A stretch of DNA of 57,661 nucleotides from Ruminococcus sp. zg-924 (GCF_024433635.1 NZ_WNJZ01000017.1:1-57661), one strand, 5' to 3'. Counted from the first letter of the stretch, positions 8,350 to 19,037 are shown. Translations and numbers: made by a program. The notes: generated by a model not told the origin, from the letters alone.

Positions 8350-9657
8350 TTAGTCAAGGAAGCCCTTATAATGACGCATCATCATCTGAGATTCCATCTG
8401 CTTAACTGTCTCAAGTGCAACGCCAACCAAAATGATTACCGAAGTACCACCCATTGAAAGACCCTGCATATTTGCTACTCCGCAGAATACGATTGGTAGG
8501 ATTGCGATAACCGCAAGGAACAAAGCGCCGATAAGAGTAATTCTTGAAAGGATTTTTGCAATAAAGTCAGTTGTCGGCTTACCGGGACGAATACCCGGAA
8601 TGGTGCCGTTGTTCTGACGAAGATTATTGGACATTTCTACAGGATTATACTGAATTGTTGTGTAGAAGTACGCAAACATTATAATCAGTATGAAGAATAA
8701 AACTGAATACAGCCATCCGCCGTAATCGAACAAGCTCCATACACCGTTCCAAAAGTCACCCATGTTCGGGAAGAACTGTCTGATTGTTGCCGGAATTGAA
8801 AGAATAGAGCTTGCAAAGATGATAGGAAGAACGCCGCCTAGACCAACCTTAATCGGAAGGTGGCTTGACTGGCCGCCATACATCTTTCTGCCTACAACTC
8901 TCTTAGCATACTGAACAGGAATTCTTCTCTCTGCGTCGTTCATAAATACGATAACCCAGATAACTCCGAGGAAAATAAGTACGAACAGCGGAACAAGGAA
9001 GAAGTACTGTGTCTGACCCTGCTCAACAGCAAATTTCCAGTATTCGCCGAGCTGTGTGATTGTAAGCGGGAAACGAGCAACGATACCTGCGAAAAGCAGT
9101 ATTGAAATACCGTTTCCGATACCGTACTGGTTAATCTGCTCACCAAGCCACATCATAAGAGCTGTACCGGCTGTAAATGTGAGAATAATTACAAAAGCTG
9201 CAAATACAGCTTCAAAGCCGCTTTTGTAGGAAACAACATTTGATGCGAGCAAGTACCAGTAGTATGCGGCACCCTGCAAAAGACCAAGGCCAACCGTTAC
9301 ATAACGGGTGATTGTCGCAATTTTCTTTCTGCCGTCCTCGCCTTCCTTTGCCATTCTCTCAAGAGGAGGAATAGCAACTGTCAAAAGCTGCATTATAATT
9401 GAAGAGTTGATGTACGGGGTAACGCCCATTGCAAATATTGTTGCATTTGAAAAGGCGCCGCCGCTGAGCGTATTTAGATACGCAAGAATTGAGCCGCTTG
9501 AATCTAGACCATTCATAAGTTGTGCAAGCGCAGGCATATCCAAAAATGGAACAGGGATAACTGAACCGATTCTGAATACAACAATTATTAAAAGAGTAAA
9601 CAGAATTTTCTTTCTCAGGTCAGGAATTCTCCAGGCGTTCTGTATTGTTTTAAACAA
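8350..9657 (-). CDS. secY: Preprotein translocase channel subunit SecY
   Basis: Forms the membrane channel for secreted and membrane proteins. 435 residues with about ten hydrophobic segments. The conserved start MFKTIQNAWRIPDLRKKILFTLLII, ALGVTPYI-like MGVTPYINSSIIMQLL, and the cytoplasmic loop RRIPVQYAKRVVGRKMYGGQSSHLPIKV are clear. It starts directly after rplO (no gap) and should serve the secreted amylase and dockerin protein encoded in the same window. Confidence 0.98.
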   Translation of the reverse strand: MFKTIQNAWRIPDLRKKILFTLLIIVVFRIGSVIPVPFLDMPALAQLMNGLDSSGSILAYLNTLSGGAFSNATIFAMGVTPYINSSIIMQLLTVAIPPLERMAKEGEDGRKKIATITRYVTVGLGLLQGAAYYWYLLASNVVSYKSGFEAVFAAFVIILTFTAGTALMMWLGEQINQYGIGNGISILLFAGIVARFPLTITQLGEYWKFAVEQGQTQYFFLVPLFVLIFLGVIWVIVFMNDAERRIPVQYAKRVVGRKMYGGQSSHLPIKVGLGGVLPIIFASSILSIPATIRQFFPNMGDFWNGVWSLFDYGGWLYSVLFFILIIMFAYFYTTIQYNPVEMSNNLRQNNGTIPGIRPGKPTTDFIAKILSRITLIGALFLAVIAILPIVFCGVANMQGLSMGGTSVIILVGVALETVKQMESQMMMRHYKGFLD

Positions 9658-10098
9658 TTAAACCACCTCGGCCTTTCCGCCTGCCGCCTCAATCTTCTCC
9701 TTTGCAGAAGCAGAAAATGCTGCAGCCTTAACCTCAAGCTTCTTTGTGAGGCTTCCGTTACCGAGAATCTTAATGCTGTCAAATTTGTTCTTTACAATGC
9801 CTGCATTGAGAAGAGCCTGAGTATCAACAACTGCACCGTCCTCAAAACGGTTGAGTGCTGAAAGGTTTACTGCAACAATTTCCTTAGCGAAAATGTTGTT
9901 GAATCCTCTCTTAGGAATTCTTCTCTGAAGCGGCATCTGACCGCCTTCAAAGCCCGGACGAACGCCACCGCCACTGCGGGCCTTCTGACCCTTGTGACCC
10001 TTACCGGCTGTTTTGCCCCAGCCAGAACCGTGACCTCTGCCAATGCGCTTTGAATTCTTTTTTGAACCCTCTACGGGGGAAAGTTCGTGCAACTTCAT
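9658..10098 (-). CDS. rplO: 50S ribosomal protein L15
   Basis: Late-assembling large-subunit protein. About 146 residues. The basic Gly-rich N-terminal arm ([26 protein letters not shown]) is diagnostic. Three candidate starts exist: GTG at 10107, ATG at 10101 and ATG at 10098. The GTG overlaps the ribosome binding site GGAGG, and the family normally begins MKLHEL, so 10098 is chosen. Confidence 0.95.
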   Translation of the reverse strand: MKLHELSPVEGSKKNSKRIGRGHGSGWGKTAGKGHKGQKARSGGGVRPGFEGGQMPLQRRIPKRGFNNIFAKEIVAVNLSALNRFEDGAVVDTQALLNAGIVKNKFDSIKILGNGSLTKKLEVKAAAFSASAKEKIEAAGGKAEVV

Positions 10099-10115
10099 CA
10101 TTCGCACCTCCTTGT

Positions 10116-10295
10116 TTAAGCTTCGCTAACCTCGATGAGGTGGATTATTTTTGCTACCTTGCCCTGTGTCATCGGATTGTCCGGCTGAACTGTTACATCG
10201 CCGATTTTCTTAAGACCAAGAGCGTGGGCGGTCGCAATTTGGTCTTTTTTACTGCCGATAAGGCTCTTCTTGAGCTTAATGCTTAACTGTGCCAT
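10116..10295 (-). CDS. rpmD: 50S ribosomal protein L30
   Basis: A 59-residue gene, too short for most ORF lists. It begins [20 protein letters not shown] and contains [13 protein letters not shown] and [12 protein letters not shown], the standard L30 core. It sits between rpsE and rplO in the usual order. Confidence 0.96.
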   Translation of the reverse strand: MAQLSIKLKKSLIGSKKDQIATAHALGLKKIGDVTVQPDNPMTQGKVAKIIHLIEVSEA

Positions 10296-10310
10296 CTTGC
10301 TTCCTCCCTA

Positions 10311-10811
10311 TTATAAAATATCGCTTACAGACTTGCCGCGGATAGCCGCAACTTCGTCTGCGCTTCTGAGTGCGCCAAGACCCTGAAGTGTTGCTCTAAC
10401 AACGTTGCAGGGATTGTTTGAACGCAATGCCTTTGTTCTGATGTCTCTAATGCCGACTGCTTCAACAACGGCACGAACAGGACCGCCGGCGATAACACCG
10501 GTACCTGGAGCAGCAGGCTTCATCAAAACTCTGCCTGCGCCGAACTCGCCGATAACCTCATGGGGAATTGTTGTGCCCTTAAGGGAAACCTTCATAAGGT
10601 TCTTCTTAGCGTCCTCAATGCCCTTGCGGATAGCGTCCGGAACCTCGCCTGCCTTGCCTATACCAAAGCCAACAGTACCCTGACCGTCGCCAACAACAAC
10701 AAGTGCTGCGAACTTAAAGATACGACCGCCCTTTACTGTTTTGGAAACACGGTTGATAGCAACAACCTTTTCCTGTAAATCTAATGTTGATCCGTCAATA
10801 ATATTAGCCAA
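10311..10811 (-). CDS. rpsE: 30S ribosomal protein S5
   Basis: Small-subunit protein important for decoding accuracy. 166 residues. The double-stranded RNA-binding segment [29 protein letters not shown] and the C-terminal [20 protein letters not shown] are clear. Normal length; 18 nt after rplR. Confidence 0.98.
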   Translation of the reverse strand: MANIIDGSTLDLQEKVVAINRVSKTVKGGRIFKFAALVVVGDGQGTVGFGIGKAGEVPDAIRKGIEDAKKNLMKVSLKGTTIPHEVIGEFGAGRVLMKPAAPGTGVIAGGPVRAVVEAVGIRDIRTKALRSNNPCNVVRATLQGLGALRSADEVAAIRGKSVSDIL

Positions 10812-10829
10812 AGTTATTTCCTCCCCTTC

Positions 10830-11195
10830 TTAGAATTTGAGGCCGCCCTCACGGGCGCCTTCGGCCAATTCCTTGACACGGCCGTGGTAAAGATAACCGC
10901 CTCTGTCGAATACAACGTCGGTTATGCCTTTGTCTGCTGCTTTCTTTGCAATCATCTCGCCAACTTTTCTGGCTGCCTCTTTGTTGCCGCCTTGACCTTC
11001 AAAGCTTTTGTCAAGTGAAGAAGCTGCTGCAAGAGTTACGCCGTTTACATCATCAATAATCTGAGCATAGATATTTTTTGATGAACGGAATACGTTAAGG
11101 CGAGGACGCTGCGCTGTACCGCTGATTTTGCCACGAACTCTTGTGTGGCGCTTTAAACGAGCTACATTTTTATCAGCCTTGTTTACCATAGTCAT
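10830..11195 (-). CDS. rplR: 50S ribosomal protein L18
   Basis: Binds 5S rRNA with L5 and attaches it to the large subunit. 121 residues. Typical elements are [20 protein letters not shown] and the final [17 protein letters not shown]. Two ATG codons lie two codons apart; the upstream one is kept because AAGGAG precedes it by 5 nt. Confidence 0.97.
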   Translation of the reverse strand: MTMVNKADKNVARLKRHTRVRGKISGTAQRPRLNVFRSSKNIYAQIIDDVNGVTLAAASSLDKSFEGQGGNKEAARKVGEMIAKKAADKGITDVVFDRGGYLYHGRVKELAEGAREGGLKF

Positions 11196-11208
11196 TCACT
11201 CTCCTTAA

Positions 11209-11757
11209 TTATTTCTTGCCGCCCTTACCGGCCTTGCCTTCCTTACGACGAACAACTTCATCAACATACTTGATGCCCTTGCCCTTGTACGGCTCCGGTG
11301 GACGTTTTTCTCTTACTTCGGCTGCAAACTGACCAACCTTTTGCTTGTCGATGCCTGTGATGATGATTTTGTTTGGACCCGGAACCTCAATCTTGATGTC
11401 CTCTGTGTCCTCTACGATAACCTGATGTGAGAAACCAAGGTTCATAACGCACTTATTACCCTGCTTCTGAACTCTGTAACCAACACCGTTAACGTCAAGC
11501 TCCTTCTTATAGCCGTTTACAACACCCTCAACCATATTTGCGATTAAGGATCTTGTAAGACCATGGAGCGATCTGTTTTCTTTATCGTCGTTAGGGCGAG
11601 TAACCTCTATGATGCCGCCCTCAACCTTAACCGTGATGTTCGGGTGAACCTTCTGAGTAAGCGTACCCTTAGGACCCTTAACGGTTACAACGCTATTGTC
11701 AACCTTAACGTCAACGCCAGCGGGAATATTTATGGGTTTTCTTCCAATTCGTGACAT
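11209..11757 (-). CDS. rplF: 50S ribosomal protein L6
   Basis: Two-domain protein near the elongation factor binding site. 182 residues. It begins [19 protein letters not shown] and contains the C-terminal signature [13 protein letters not shown]. Normal length and place. Confidence 0.98.
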   Translation of the reverse strand: MSRIGRKPINIPAGVDVKVDNSVVTVKGPKGTLTQKVHPNITVKVEGGIIEVTRPNDDKENRSLHGLTRSLIANMVEGVVNGYKKELDVNGVGYRVQKQGNKCVMNLGFSHQVIVEDTEDIKIEVPGPNKIIITGIDKQKVGQFAAEVREKRPPEPYKGKGIKYVDEVVRRKEGKAGKGGKK

Positions 11758-11769
11758 AATCGCACCCCC

Positions 11770-12168
11770 TTACCAAACGAATGCGAGGATTTCGCCGCCA
11801 ACATTCTCTTTACGAGCCTGACGGTCTGTCATAACGCCCTTAGATGTGGAAACGATAGCAATACCAAGGCCCTTTAACACCTTCGGCATATCCTCAACAC
11901 TGCTGTATATACGCAGGCCCGGCTTTGAAACTCTTCTGAGGCCTGTGATAACAGGCTTCTTGCCCTCGCCGTATTTTAATGTTACCTTGATGATGCCCTG
12001 CTTGCCATCATCTGTAACAGTGAAACTCTTGATGTAACCTTCGTCAAGAAGAATTTGGCAGATAGCCTTTTTCATATTTGATGAAGGAATTTCAACTGTT
12101 TCGTGCTTTGCAGAACTCGCATTACGAATTCTTGTAAGCAAATCTGCTATTGCATCAGTAATCTGCAT
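11770..12168 (-). CDS. rpsH: 30S ribosomal protein S8
   Basis: Binds central-domain 16S rRNA and in enterobacteria represses the spc operon. 132 residues starting [22 protein letters not shown] and containing [20 protein letters not shown]. The reading frame is open further upstream, but AAGGAGG lies 8 nt before this ATG and the upstream part is shared with rpsZ, so 12168 is the start. Confidence 0.97.
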   Translation of the reverse strand: MQITDAIADLLTRIRNASSAKHETVEIPSSNMKKAICQILLDEGYIKSFTVTDDGKQGIIKVTLKYGEGKKPVITGLRRVSKPGLRIYSSVEDMPKVLKGLGIAIVSTSKGVMTDRQARKENVGGEILAFVW

Positions 12169-12185
12169 AGTTTTGTCCTCCTTGC

Positions 12186-12371
12186 TTACCAGCTTGACTT
12201 CTTTACTCCGGGAATCTCGCCCTTGTAAGCGAGCTCTCTGAAGCAGATACGGCAAATACCGAACTTACGAAGATAGGCATGTGGTCTGCCGCAGATTTTG
12301 CATCTGCTGTATTCCCTTGAGGAAAACTTTTGCTTTCTTTTTTGTTTAACCTTCATTGAAGTTTTAGCCAC
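12186..12371 (-). CDS. rpsZ: 30S ribosomal protein S14, type Z (zinc form)
   Basis: A 61-residue S14 with two CxxC pairs (CKIC and CRIC), the zinc-binding form used by most Gram-positives. It ends [11 protein letters not shown]. It lies in the normal rplE-rpsZ-rpsH order. No Cys-less paralogue is visible in this window. Confidence 0.97.
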   Translation of the reverse strand: MAKTSMKVKQKRKQKFSSREYSRCKICGRPHAYLRKFGICRICFRELAYKGEIPGVKKSSW

Positions 12372-12383
12372 AATTACCCCTCC

Positions 12384-12923
12384 TTATTTAGCAAACGGTG
12401 CGCCCATGAGAGTTAAAAGCTCACGAGCCTCTTCGTCGGTTTTTGCTGTGGTTACGAAGCAAATGTCCATACCACGAACCTTGTCAATCTTATCATAATC
12501 AATTTCAGGGAAAATGAGCTGCTCCTTAAGACCCATGTTGTAGTTACCTCTGCCGTCAAAGGAGTTAGCGTTGATGCCTCTGAAGTCACGAACACGTGGG
12601 AGAGCTACGTTGAAGAGTCTGTCAAGGAACTCATACATTCTCTCGCCTCTGAGTGTAACCTTTGCACCAATCGGCATTCCCTCACGAAGCTTAAAGTTAG
12701 CAACTGACTTTCTTGCACGGCACACAAGCGGCTTCTGGCCTGTGATTGCGCTGAGGTCTGTCAGGATTGCGTCAATAACCTTTGAGTTATCTCTTGCTTC
12801 ACCGGCACCTACGTTAATAACAATCTTGTCGAGCTTAGGAATCTGCATAACGCTCTTATAAGAGAACTTATTCATAAGTGCAGGAGCAACTTCGCTTACA
12901 TAAAAATCCTTTAATCTTGCCAT
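12384..12923 (-). CDS. rplE: 50S ribosomal protein L5
   Basis: Binds 5S rRNA and contacts the P-site tRNA. 179 residues beginning [20 protein letters not shown], with [25 protein letters not shown] and the closing [15 protein letters not shown]. Normal length. Confidence 0.98.
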   Translation of the reverse strand: MARLKDFYVSEVAPALMNKFSYKSVMQIPKLDKIVINVGAGEARDNSKVIDAILTDLSAITGQKPLVCRARKSVANFKLREGMPIGAKVTLRGERMYEFLDRLFNVALPRVRDFRGINANSFDGRGNYNMGLKEQLIFPEIDYDKIDKVRGMDICFVTTAKTDEEARELLTLMGAPFAK

Positions 12924-12935
12924 GTTGTCTCCTCC

Positions 12936-13256
12936 TTACAGTGATTCTCCGCATTTTTTACAAATGCGGCCCTTTGTGCCGTCTTCATAAAGCTTGTGAC
13001 CAACACGTGTCGGCTTGTTGCAGCGTGGGCAAACAATTTGAACCTTTGAGGAGTACATAGCGCCCTCAGCCTTTACAATGCCGCCCTGCTCGCCCATTTT
13101 ACGGGGCTTAACGTGCTTCTTAACCATGTTGACCTTTTCAACGATAACTTTATCTTCCTTCGGGCTAACGGCCATAACCTTACCCTTTTTGCCCTTATCC
13201 TTACCGCTTAAAACGATTACGGTGTCACCTGTTTTAACATGAACCTTGTTATTCAT
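12936..13256 (-). CDS. rplX: 50S ribosomal protein L24
   Basis: Assembly initiator of the large subunit. 106 residues. The KOW motif is in GDTVIVLSGKDKGKKGKVM, and the C-terminal part has a CPRC...CKKC zinc-ribbon-like set. Normal place between rplN and rplE. Confidence 0.97.
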   Translation of the reverse strand: MNNKVHVKTGDTVIVLSGKDKGKKGKVMAVSPKEDKVIVEKVNMVKKHVKPRKMGEQGGIVKAEGAMYSSKVQIVCPRCNKPTRVGHKLYEDGTKGRICKKCGESL

Positions 13257-13271
13257 AATGTAACACCTCCA

Positions 13272-13640
13272 TTAAAGTACTTCGGGAGCAAGAGAAAGAA
13301 TCTTCAGATAATCCTTATCACGAAGCTCTCTGGCTACCGGTCCGAAGATACGAGTGCCCTTCGGGTTTTTGTCTTCCTTAATAATAACGGCTGCATTTTC
13401 GTCGAAACGAATGTATGTGCCGTCATCACGACGCACACCCTTTGCAGAGCGTACGATAACTGCCTTTACTACATCGCCCTTCTTAACAACGCCGCCTGGT
13501 GCTGCTTTCTTAACCGAAGCTACCACTACGTCGCCAATGTTGGCGTACCTCCTTCTGGTGCCGCCGAGAACACGAATGCACATTAACTCCTTTGCGCCGG
13601 TGTTGTCAGCAACTTTGAGGTAGGTCTGCTGTTGTATCAC
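13272..13640 (-). CDS. rplN: 50S ribosomal protein L14
   Basis: Subunit-interface protein. 122 residues beginning [20 protein letters not shown], with the signature [20 protein letters not shown]. Normal length. Confidence 0.98.
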   Translation of the reverse strand: MIQQQTYLKVADNTGAKELMCIRVLGGTRRRYANIGDVVVASVKKAAPGGVVKKGDVVKAVIVRSAKGVRRDDGTYIRFDENAAVIIKEDKNPKGTRIFGPVARELRDKDYLKILSLAPEVL

Positions 13641-13671
13641 AGTGCGTTCCTCCTTTACCGAATGCGCTAAA

Positions 13672-13929
13672 TTATTTAGCCTTTTCTATAATCTCGACGA
13701 GACGCCATCTCTTATCTTTTGAAAGAGGACGAGTCTCCATAATGCGTACTCTGTCGCCAATACTGCACTCATTGTTCTCATCATGAACCTTGAGCTTAAT
13801 TGTGCGTTTTACAATCTTGTTGTAAAGCGGGTGCTTTACGCTGTTTTCGATAGCAACCACTGCCGTTTTATCCATCTTATCGCTGATAACCATGCCGACA
13901 TCGGTTTTTCTCATATTTCTATCGCTCAC
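13672..13929 (-). CDS. rpsQ: 30S ribosomal protein S17
   Basis: OB-fold primary rRNA-binding protein. 85 residues. [27 protein letters not shown] and [23 protein letters not shown] are diagnostic. Confidence 0.97.
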   Translation of the reverse strand: MSDRNMRKTDVGMVISDKMDKTAVVAIENSVKHPLYNKIVKRTIKLKVHDENNECSIGDRVRIMETRPLSKDKRWRLVEIIEKAK

Positions 13930-13946
13930 GACTTTATCCTCCTTCT

Positions 13947-14150
13947 TTAAGCGTTAACGTTCTCAAGCTCACGCTGACGAAGAACGGTTTTGATTCTTGC
14001 AATGTCCTTCTTAACGGCCTTTAAACGCATCGGGTTGTCAAGCTGGTTGATGGCATGCTGGAAACGAAGCTGAAAAAGCTCTTCCTTAAGCTCTTTAATT
14101 TTAAGCTCAAGCTCTTCAACAGACAGCTCTCTGATTTCTGCTGCTTTCAT
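13947..14150 (-). CDS. rpmC: 50S ribosomal protein L29
   Basis: A 67-residue helical-hairpin protein at the exit tunnel that helps bind trigger factor and SRP. It begins [20 protein letters not shown]. Its start overlaps the rplP stop by one base, suggesting translational coupling. Confidence 0.97.
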   Translation of the reverse strand: MKAAEIRELSVEELELKIKELKEELFQLRFQHAINQLDNPMRLKAVKKDIARIKTVLRQRELENVNA

Positions 14151-14572
14151 TATTGCTCAACCCCCTCATCTTTTTTAACGAATTTACACTTAATCGGAAG
14201 CTTGTTGGCTGCAAGGCGAAGAGCCTCTCTTGCTGTTGCTTCCGGAACACCTGCAAGCTCGAACATAACTCTGCCCGGCTTAACAACTGCTACCCAGTAC
14301 TCCGGTGAACCTTTACCGGAACCCATTCGAGTTTCAGCAGGCTTCTCTGTAACCGGCTTATCCGGGAAAATCTTTATCCAAACCTTACCAAATCTCTTGC
14401 AGTAACGTGTCATAGCGATACGAGCTGCTTCAATCTGGTTTGATGTGATCCATGATGGCTCAAGAGCCTGAAGGCCGTACTCACCGTAAGTAACCTTGTT
14501 GCCACGGTATGCTTTGCCCTTCATGCGGCCTCTGTGAACTCTTCTGTATTTTACACGCTTAGGTAAAAGCAT
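14150..14572 (-). CDS. rplP: 50S ribosomal protein L16
   Basis: Organises the A-site region of the large subunit. 140 residues beginning [24 protein letters not shown], with the signature [20 protein letters not shown]. It overlaps rpsC and rpmC by one base at each end. Confidence 0.98.
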   Translation of the reverse strand: MLLPKRVKYRRVHRGRMKGKAYRGNKVTYGEYGLQALEPSWITSNQIEAARIAMTRYCKRFGKVWIKIFPDKPVTEKPAETRMGSGKGSPEYWVAVVKPGRVMFELAGVPEATAREALRLAANKLPIKCKFVKKDEGVEQ

Positions 14573-15237
14573 TACTTACTGCCTCCTTCTTTGCGGGGTT
14601 TGCGCTGCTCGTGCAGAACCTCGCCCTTATAAAGCCAAACCTTAACGCCGATGATGCCGTAGGTTGTGGCTGCCTCTGCAAAACCGTAATCAATGTCAGC
14701 TCTGAGTGTCTGAAGCGGAATTGTACCCTCGTGGTAGCTTTCGCTGCGGGCAATTTCTGCACCGCCAAGACGACCGCTGCACTGTGTCTTGATACCCTTT
14801 GCGCCGAATCTCATAGCACGACCGATAGCCTGCTTCATAGCACGGCGGAAAGAAATTCTCTTCTCAAGCTGCTGAGCAATGCTCTCTGCAACAAGCTGTG
14901 CATTCATATCAGGAGATTTAACCTCTACGATATTGATTGCAACGTGCTTGCCAAGCATTTTCTCACACTGAAGACGAAGCTTCTCTATTTCGCTGCCACC
15001 TTTGCCGATAACCATACCCGGCTTAGCGCAGTGAATGTGAATTCTAACCTTTGATGCGTCACGCTCGATTTCAATCTTTGGAACGCCTGCTGCTGCAAGC
15101 TGCTTCTTCAAAGTTTTACGGAGGTTATAGTCCTCAACAAGTGTGTCGCCAAAGTCTTTTTTATTTGCGAACCAACGTGATTCCCAATCTTTAATTACGC
15201 CAACACGGAGACCGTGCGGATTAACCTTTTGGCCCAT
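14572..15237 (-). CDS. rpsC: 30S ribosomal protein S3
   Basis: mRNA-entry protein of the small-subunit head. 221 residues beginning [20 protein letters not shown]. The KH domain carries [10 protein letters not shown], and the C-terminal half has [22 protein letters not shown]. Normal length. Confidence 0.98.
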   Translation of the reverse strand: MGQKVNPHGLRVGVIKDWESRWFANKKDFGDTLVEDYNLRKTLKKQLAAAGVPKIEIERDASKVRIHIHCAKPGMVIGKGGSEIEKLRLQCEKMLGKHVAINIVEVKSPDMNAQLVAESIAQQLEKRISFRRAMKQAIGRAMRFGAKGIKTQCSGRLGGAEIARSESYHEGTIPLQTLRADIDYGFAEAATTYGIIGVKVWLYKGEVLHEQRKPRKEGGSK

Positions 15238-15255
15238 TTACTTTACCTCCTTTGA

Positions 15256-15591
15256 TTATTCCATTTCCTTGAGAACAAGTGTGATGTGTGAAGTTTTCTT
15301 GTTAATTCTGTATGCACGTCCCTGTGCTCTCGGACGGATACGCTTGAGGGTTGGACCCTGACTTACGCTGCATGAAGCAACGTAAAGCTTTGAAACATCC
15401 ATATTGTGGTTGTTCTCAGCATTTGCCATAGCGGACTTGAGCAGCTTTGAAAGCGGCTCACAAGCAGCCTTAGGAGTATGCTGAAGAATTGCCATTGCAA
15501 GGTCTGCCGGCTTGTTTCTTATAAGATCAAGCACAACTGAAACCTTTCTCGGCGCAATACGGACATAGTTTAAATATGCCTTTGATTCCAT
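15256..15591 (-). CDS. rplV: 50S ribosomal protein L22
   Basis: Lines the peptide exit tunnel. 111 residues beginning [20 protein letters not shown] and ending in the basic [15 protein letters not shown] segment. The frame is open upstream into rpsS, but this ATG has AAGGAG 9 nt before it and matches the family start. Confidence 0.97.
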   Translation of the reverse strand: MESKAYLNYVRIAPRKVSVVLDLIRNKPADLAMAILQHTPKAACEPLSKLLKSAMANAENNHNMDVSKLYVASCSVSQGPTLKRIRPRAQGRAYRINKKTSHITLVLKEME

Positions 15592-15610
15592 TGCAAAACT
15601 CTCCTTCCGT

Positions 15611-15883
15611 TTATCTGCTTGTCTTAGAACCGGCGTGACCTCTGAAGGTTCTGGTCGGTGCAAACTCGCCGAGCTTGTGACCTACCATATCCTCTGTAAC
15701 ATACACCGGAACGTGCTTGCGTCCGTCATGGACTGCAAATGTATGACCTACGAAGTCAGGGAAAATTGTTGAAGATCTGCTCCAGGTTTTGAGAATTCTC
15801 TTCTCTCCTGCTTCGTTCATTGCCTGAATCCTCTTAAGCAGCACAGGCTGCACGTAAGGACCCTTTTTAATGCTTCTGCCCAT
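15611..15883 (-). CDS. rpsS: 30S ribosomal protein S19
   Basis: Head protein that contacts S13 and 16S rRNA. 90 residues beginning [19 protein letters not shown] and containing [20 protein letters not shown]. Normal length. Confidence 0.98.
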   Translation of the reverse strand: MGRSIKKGPYVQPVLLKRIQAMNEAGEKRILKTWSRSSTIFPDFVGHTFAVHDGRKHVPVYVTEDMVGHKLGEFAPTRTFRGHAGSKTSR

Positions 15884-15907
15884 AATTTAAGCTCCTTTCG
15901 CTGCCTA

Positions 15908-16741
15908 TTACTTACCGTTTCTGCGTCTGACAATGTACTTGTCTGAACGGTTATGATGCTTTCTTGTCTTGTAACCAAGAGCAGGCTTGCCCCATGGTGT
16001 GCAAGGACCCGGACGTCCAACCGGGCTCTTACCTTCACCACCACCGTGTGGGTGGTCATTCGGGTTCATTACAGAACCTCTTACTGTCGGTCTCCAGCCC
16101 ATATTTCTCTTACGACCTGCTTTACCGATTTTAACATTTTCGTGGTCGGTGTTTGAAACCTGACCGATTGTTGCCATACAGGTTGCAGGAACGTTTCTAA
16201 GCTCGCCCGAAGGAAGTCTTAAAAGAGCCATTCCGTTTTCCTTAGCCATAAGCTGAGCCATGTTACCTGCTGCACGAGCAAGCTGAGCACCTCTGCCCGG
16301 ATAAAGCTCTACGTTATGGATAAATGTACCGGTCGGAATGTTTGTAAGCGGAAGTGCGTTACCCGGCTTGATATCTGCTGTTGCGCCTGCAACAACTGTG
16401 TCGCCAACCTTTACGCCGTTAGGAGCAATGATGTAGCTCTTGTCGCCGTCTTCGTACTCAACAAGTGCGATGAAAGCGCTACGGTTTGGGTCGTACTCAA
16501 GTGTTGCAATCTTTCCGGGAACATCAAACTTCTGACGTTTAAAATCAATGATACGGTACTTTCTGCGGTTACCGCCGCCTCTGTGACGAACGGTGATTCT
16601 TCCGTAGCTGTTGCGGCCTGACTTTTTCTTAAGCGGAGCAAGCAAGCTTTTTTCGGGAGCAACCTTTGAAAGAACCGAATAATCTGTAACCGACATATTT
16701 CTTCTTGCGTTTGTAGTCGGCTTAAATACTTTAATGGCCAT
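15908..16741 (-). CDS. rplB: 50S ribosomal protein L2
   Basis: Universal protein at the subunit interface needed for peptidyl transferase assembly. 277 residues. The [20 protein letters not shown] segment and the C-terminal [21 protein letters not shown] signature, with its essential His, are intact. Confidence 0.99.
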   Translation of the reverse strand: MAIKVFKPTTNARRNMSVTDYSVLSKVAPEKSLLAPLKKKSGRNSYGRITVRHRGGGNRRKYRIIDFKRQKFDVPGKIATLEYDPNRSAFIALVEYEDGDKSYIIAPNGVKVGDTVVAGATADIKPGNALPLTNIPTGTFIHNVELYPGRGAQLARAAGNMAQLMAKENGMALLRLPSGELRNVPATCMATIGQVSNTDHENVKIGKAGRKRNMGWRPTVRGSVMNPNDHPHGGGEGKSPVGRPGPCTPWGKPALGYKTRKHHNRSDKYIVRRRNGK

Positions 16742-16822
16742 TCGATTTCACTCTCCTCATGATGGCTTTGCGGGGATATGGCTTTCCCCATACTTTCTGC
16801 CTGTTTATATTTTTTTACAGGC
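16742..16822 (-). promoter_or_regulatory. Structured 81-nt spacer between rplW and rplB
   Basis: Two hairpins can form in the mRNA. The first is GCCTGT/ACAGGC around an A-rich loop, immediately after the rplW stop. The second can fold either as GGGGA/TCCCC or as TATGG/CCATA, which exclude each other because they share bases. Spacers elsewhere in this operon are mostly under 35 nt, so this one stands out. No T run follows, so a terminator is unlikely. Confidence 0.35.
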
Positions 16823-17113
16823 TTACATCATGCCTTCAAAAAATTCAATAGTTTTGCTGTCCTCTGTAAGAGTTACATAAGCCTTTTTCCAGCTTGATGT
16901 GTAACCTTCGTTTCTGCCCTGACGGCGGAACTGACCTCTTACGTTAACAGTGTTTACCTTTTTAACCTTAACCTTGAAAAGCTCTTCAACTGCTTTTGCA
17001 ATTTCAATCTTTCCGGCATTTTTAGCAACCTCGAAAGTGTACTTTTTCTCGGCAATGCCGGCCATGCTCTTTTCGGTTACAACCGGACGGATGATAATAT
17101 CCTGTGCTGCCAT
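16823..17113 (-). CDS. rplW: 50S ribosomal protein L23
   Basis: Exit-tunnel protein that docks trigger factor and SRP. 96 residues. [25 protein letters not shown] and the C-terminal [20 protein letters not shown] are typical. It overlaps rplD by one base (TAATG). Confidence 0.97.
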   Translation of the reverse strand: MAAQDIIIRPVVTEKSMAGIAEKKYTFEVAKNAGKIEIAKAVEELFKVKVKKVNTVNVRGQFRRQGRNEGYTSSWKKAYVTLTEDSKTIEFFEGMM

Positions 17114-17736
17114 TATGCGTACACCTCCTCAATCTTTGCTACTGCATCCTTAACGATGATGAGCTTATCTGCGTTTAACATATCGTAAACGTTAAGTGTG
17201 TTTACCTGAGCTGTCTTAACGCCCGGAATATTTCTTGCCGAAGCAATAACCTTGCTGTCAACCTCAGGAAGAACGATAAGTGCCTTCTTTTCAGAACCTA
17301 CTGCCTTAAGCATATCTGCGATAGTCTTTGTCTTGTAGGTGTCCATTGTCAAAGAATCAAGAACAATAATTTCGTCTGCTGCTGCCTTTGACGAGAAAGC
17401 TGATTTCATAGCCAGTCTTCTAACCTTCTTGTTTACAGAGAATCTGTAGCTTCTCGGCTTTGGTGCGAAAACAACGCCGCCGTGAGTCCACTGCGGAGCT
17501 CTTGTTGAGCCCTGTCTTGCGTGGCCTGTGCCCTTCTGTCTCCAAGGCTTTTTACCGCCGCCGGAAACCTCTGCACGTGTAAGAGCTGACTGTGTGCCCT
17601 GACGCTGGTTTGCAAGATAGTTTACAACCATCTGATGCATAACTGCTGCGTTAGGCTCAATTGCGAAAATAGCGTCGCTCAAGGTGATTTCAGAAACCTT
17701 GTTGCCTGCCATATCTAATACTGCTACATTAGGCAT
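17113..17736 (-). CDS. rplD: 50S ribosomal protein L4
   Basis: Tunnel-constriction protein. 207 residues. The extended loop [30 protein letters not shown] is unmistakable. In enterobacteria L4 represses its own operon; whether it does so here is unknown. Confidence 0.98.
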   Translation of the reverse strand: MPNVAVLDMAGNKVSEITLSDAIFAIEPNAAVMHQMVVNYLANQRQGTQSALTRAEVSGGGKKPWRQKGTGHARQGSTRAPQWTHGGVVFAPKPRSYRFSVNKKVRRLAMKSAFSSKAAADEIIVLDSLTMDTYKTKTIADMLKAVGSEKKALIVLPEVDSKVIASARNIPGVKTAQVNTLNVYDMLNADKLIIVKDAVAKIEEVYA

Positions 17737-17753
17737 TTAAATTCCTCCTCTCA

Positions 17754-18386
17754 TTAAGCCTTAACGGAGTCACGGATTACTACCGTACCGCCGTTAGGAC
17801 CGGGAACAGCACCCTTGATAGCGATAAGATTGCTTTCGGCGTCAACCTTAACAACCCTTAAGTTCTGTACTGTAACCTTTTCTGCTCCAAGATGACCTGC
17901 CATCTTTTTGCCCTTCCAAACTCTTGAAGGGGAAGAACATGAACCGATTGAACCGCCTGTGCGTACGCAGGGGCCGGTACCGTGTGTTTCCTTGAGTCTC
18001 TGGAAGTTCCAGCGCTTAATAACGCCTGCAAAGCCCTTACCTTTGCTTGTGCCGGTAACGTCAACCTTGTCACCTGCTGCAAATGTGTCAGCCTTTACAA
18101 TGTCGCCTACATTGTAAGCGTCTGTGTTTTCAAAGCGGAACTCTCTTAAAGTTCTCTTTGGTGCTACGCCTGCCTTGTCGAAGTGACCCTTCATTGGCTT
18201 GTTTACCTGGCTTGCTCTTAAATCGCCAAAGCCAAGCTGCACTGCAGCGTAACCGTCGTTTTCAACAGTCTTTTTCTGAGAAACAACGCATGGACCTGCT
18301 TCCACAACTGTTACGGGAACGACGTTTCCCTTTTCGTCGAAAATCTGTGTCATACCGATTTTCTTACCGATGATTGCCTTTTGCAT
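17754..18386 (-). CDS. rplC: 50S ribosomal protein L3
   Basis: Early-assembly protein near the peptidyl transferase centre. 210 residues beginning [20 protein letters not shown], with the signature [12 protein letters not shown] and the loop [23 protein letters not shown]. Normal length. Confidence 0.98.
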   Translation of the reverse strand: MQKAIIGKKIGMTQIFDEKGNVVPVTVVEAGPCVVSQKKTVENDGYAAVQLGFGDLRASQVNKPMKGHFDKAGVAPKRTLREFRFENTDAYNVGDIVKADTFAAGDKVDVTGTSKGKGFAGVIKRWNFQRLKETHGTGPCVRTGGSIGSCSSPSRVWKGKKMAGHLGAEKVTVQNLRVVKVDAESNLIAIKGAVPGPNGGTVVIRDSVKA

Positions 18387-18457
18387 ATCTATTATGCCTC
18401 CTGTAAGGTTATTGGTTGGGATTTCCCAACATGACCCTGTCTGCGGTTGGTTGAGAA
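18387..18457 (-). promoter_or_regulatory. Spacer with hairpin between rpsJ and rplC
   Basis: The 71-nt gap contains GTTGGG-AAAT-CCCAAC, a perfect 6-bp stem, about 30 nt before rplC. There is no T run. It may be a processing or stability element that separates rpsJ from the rest of the message. Confidence 0.35.
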
Positions 18458-18769
18458 TTATAATTTAATTTCAATTTCAACACCGGCAGGGAGCTCTAAG
18501 CTCATAAGAGCCTCGACTGTCTTGTTTGACGGTCTTAAAATATCGATAAGTCTTTTGTGAGTTCTCATTTCGAACTGCTCACGGCTGTCCTTATACTTAT
18601 GAACAGCACGGAGGATTGTGATAACCTGCTTCTCTGTCGGGAGCGGCACCGGACCGGAAACCCTTGCGCCTGTGCGCTTTGCTGTCTGAACAATTCTTTC
18701 AGCAGACTGATCAACAAGCTGATGATCATAACCCTTTAATCTTATCCTTATTTTTTCCTTGACTGCCAC
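18458..18769 (-). CDS. rpsJ: 30S ribosomal protein S10
   Basis: Small-subunit head protein and, as NusE, part of transcription antitermination complexes. 103 residues, using a GTG start ([10 protein letters not shown]) with AAGGAGG 8 nt upstream. The longer frame upstream has no ribosome binding site and covers the leader. [20 protein letters not shown] is diagnostic. First gene of the operon. Confidence 0.97.
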   Translation of the reverse strand: MAVKEKIRIRLKGYDHQLVDQSAERIVQTAKRTGARVSGPVPLPTEKQVITILRAVHKYKDSREQFEMRTHKRLIDILRPSNKTVEALMSLELPAGVEIEIKL

Positions 18770-19031
18770 GAAAATCGCCTCCTTAATATTAGTGGCGGGC
18801 GTGCTTTTCGTCACACCGCTCCGGGTGTTTCGTAAACCACCGTTTAAAAACCGGACTGACATACGTCACCCCGGGACAAAAAGCATGCAAGCACAGCTAC
18901 ACCGCAACCCAATGGTGCATCACGCTTACGATTATTTCTTCGCCCGGTTTAAAATCGGACATACTCCACGGAAAAACCGGCATTTTCAGCCGCAACCTCC
19001 CGCTTCAACGCATATCTGTTGCAGTCACGCA
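18770..19031 (-). promoter_or_regulatory. Long structured leader of the S10-spc-alpha operon
   Basis: About 260 untranslated bases lie between promoter P2 and rpsJ. The RNA is much richer in G and C than the surrounding intergenic DNA and contains several possible stems, for example GGTG(G)TTT-ACG-AAACACC at about 18820-18840. No T run is seen before rpsJ. It is a plausible autoregulatory r-protein leader, but I cannot assign it to a named family. Confidence 0.55.
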
Positions 19032-19037
19032 AGGTGT

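Noticed and set aside
18458-18862. Longer S10 reading of 134 codons
   Set aside because: The first 31 codons lie in the structured leader. The GTG at 18769 has AAGGAGG and gives the normal S10 length.
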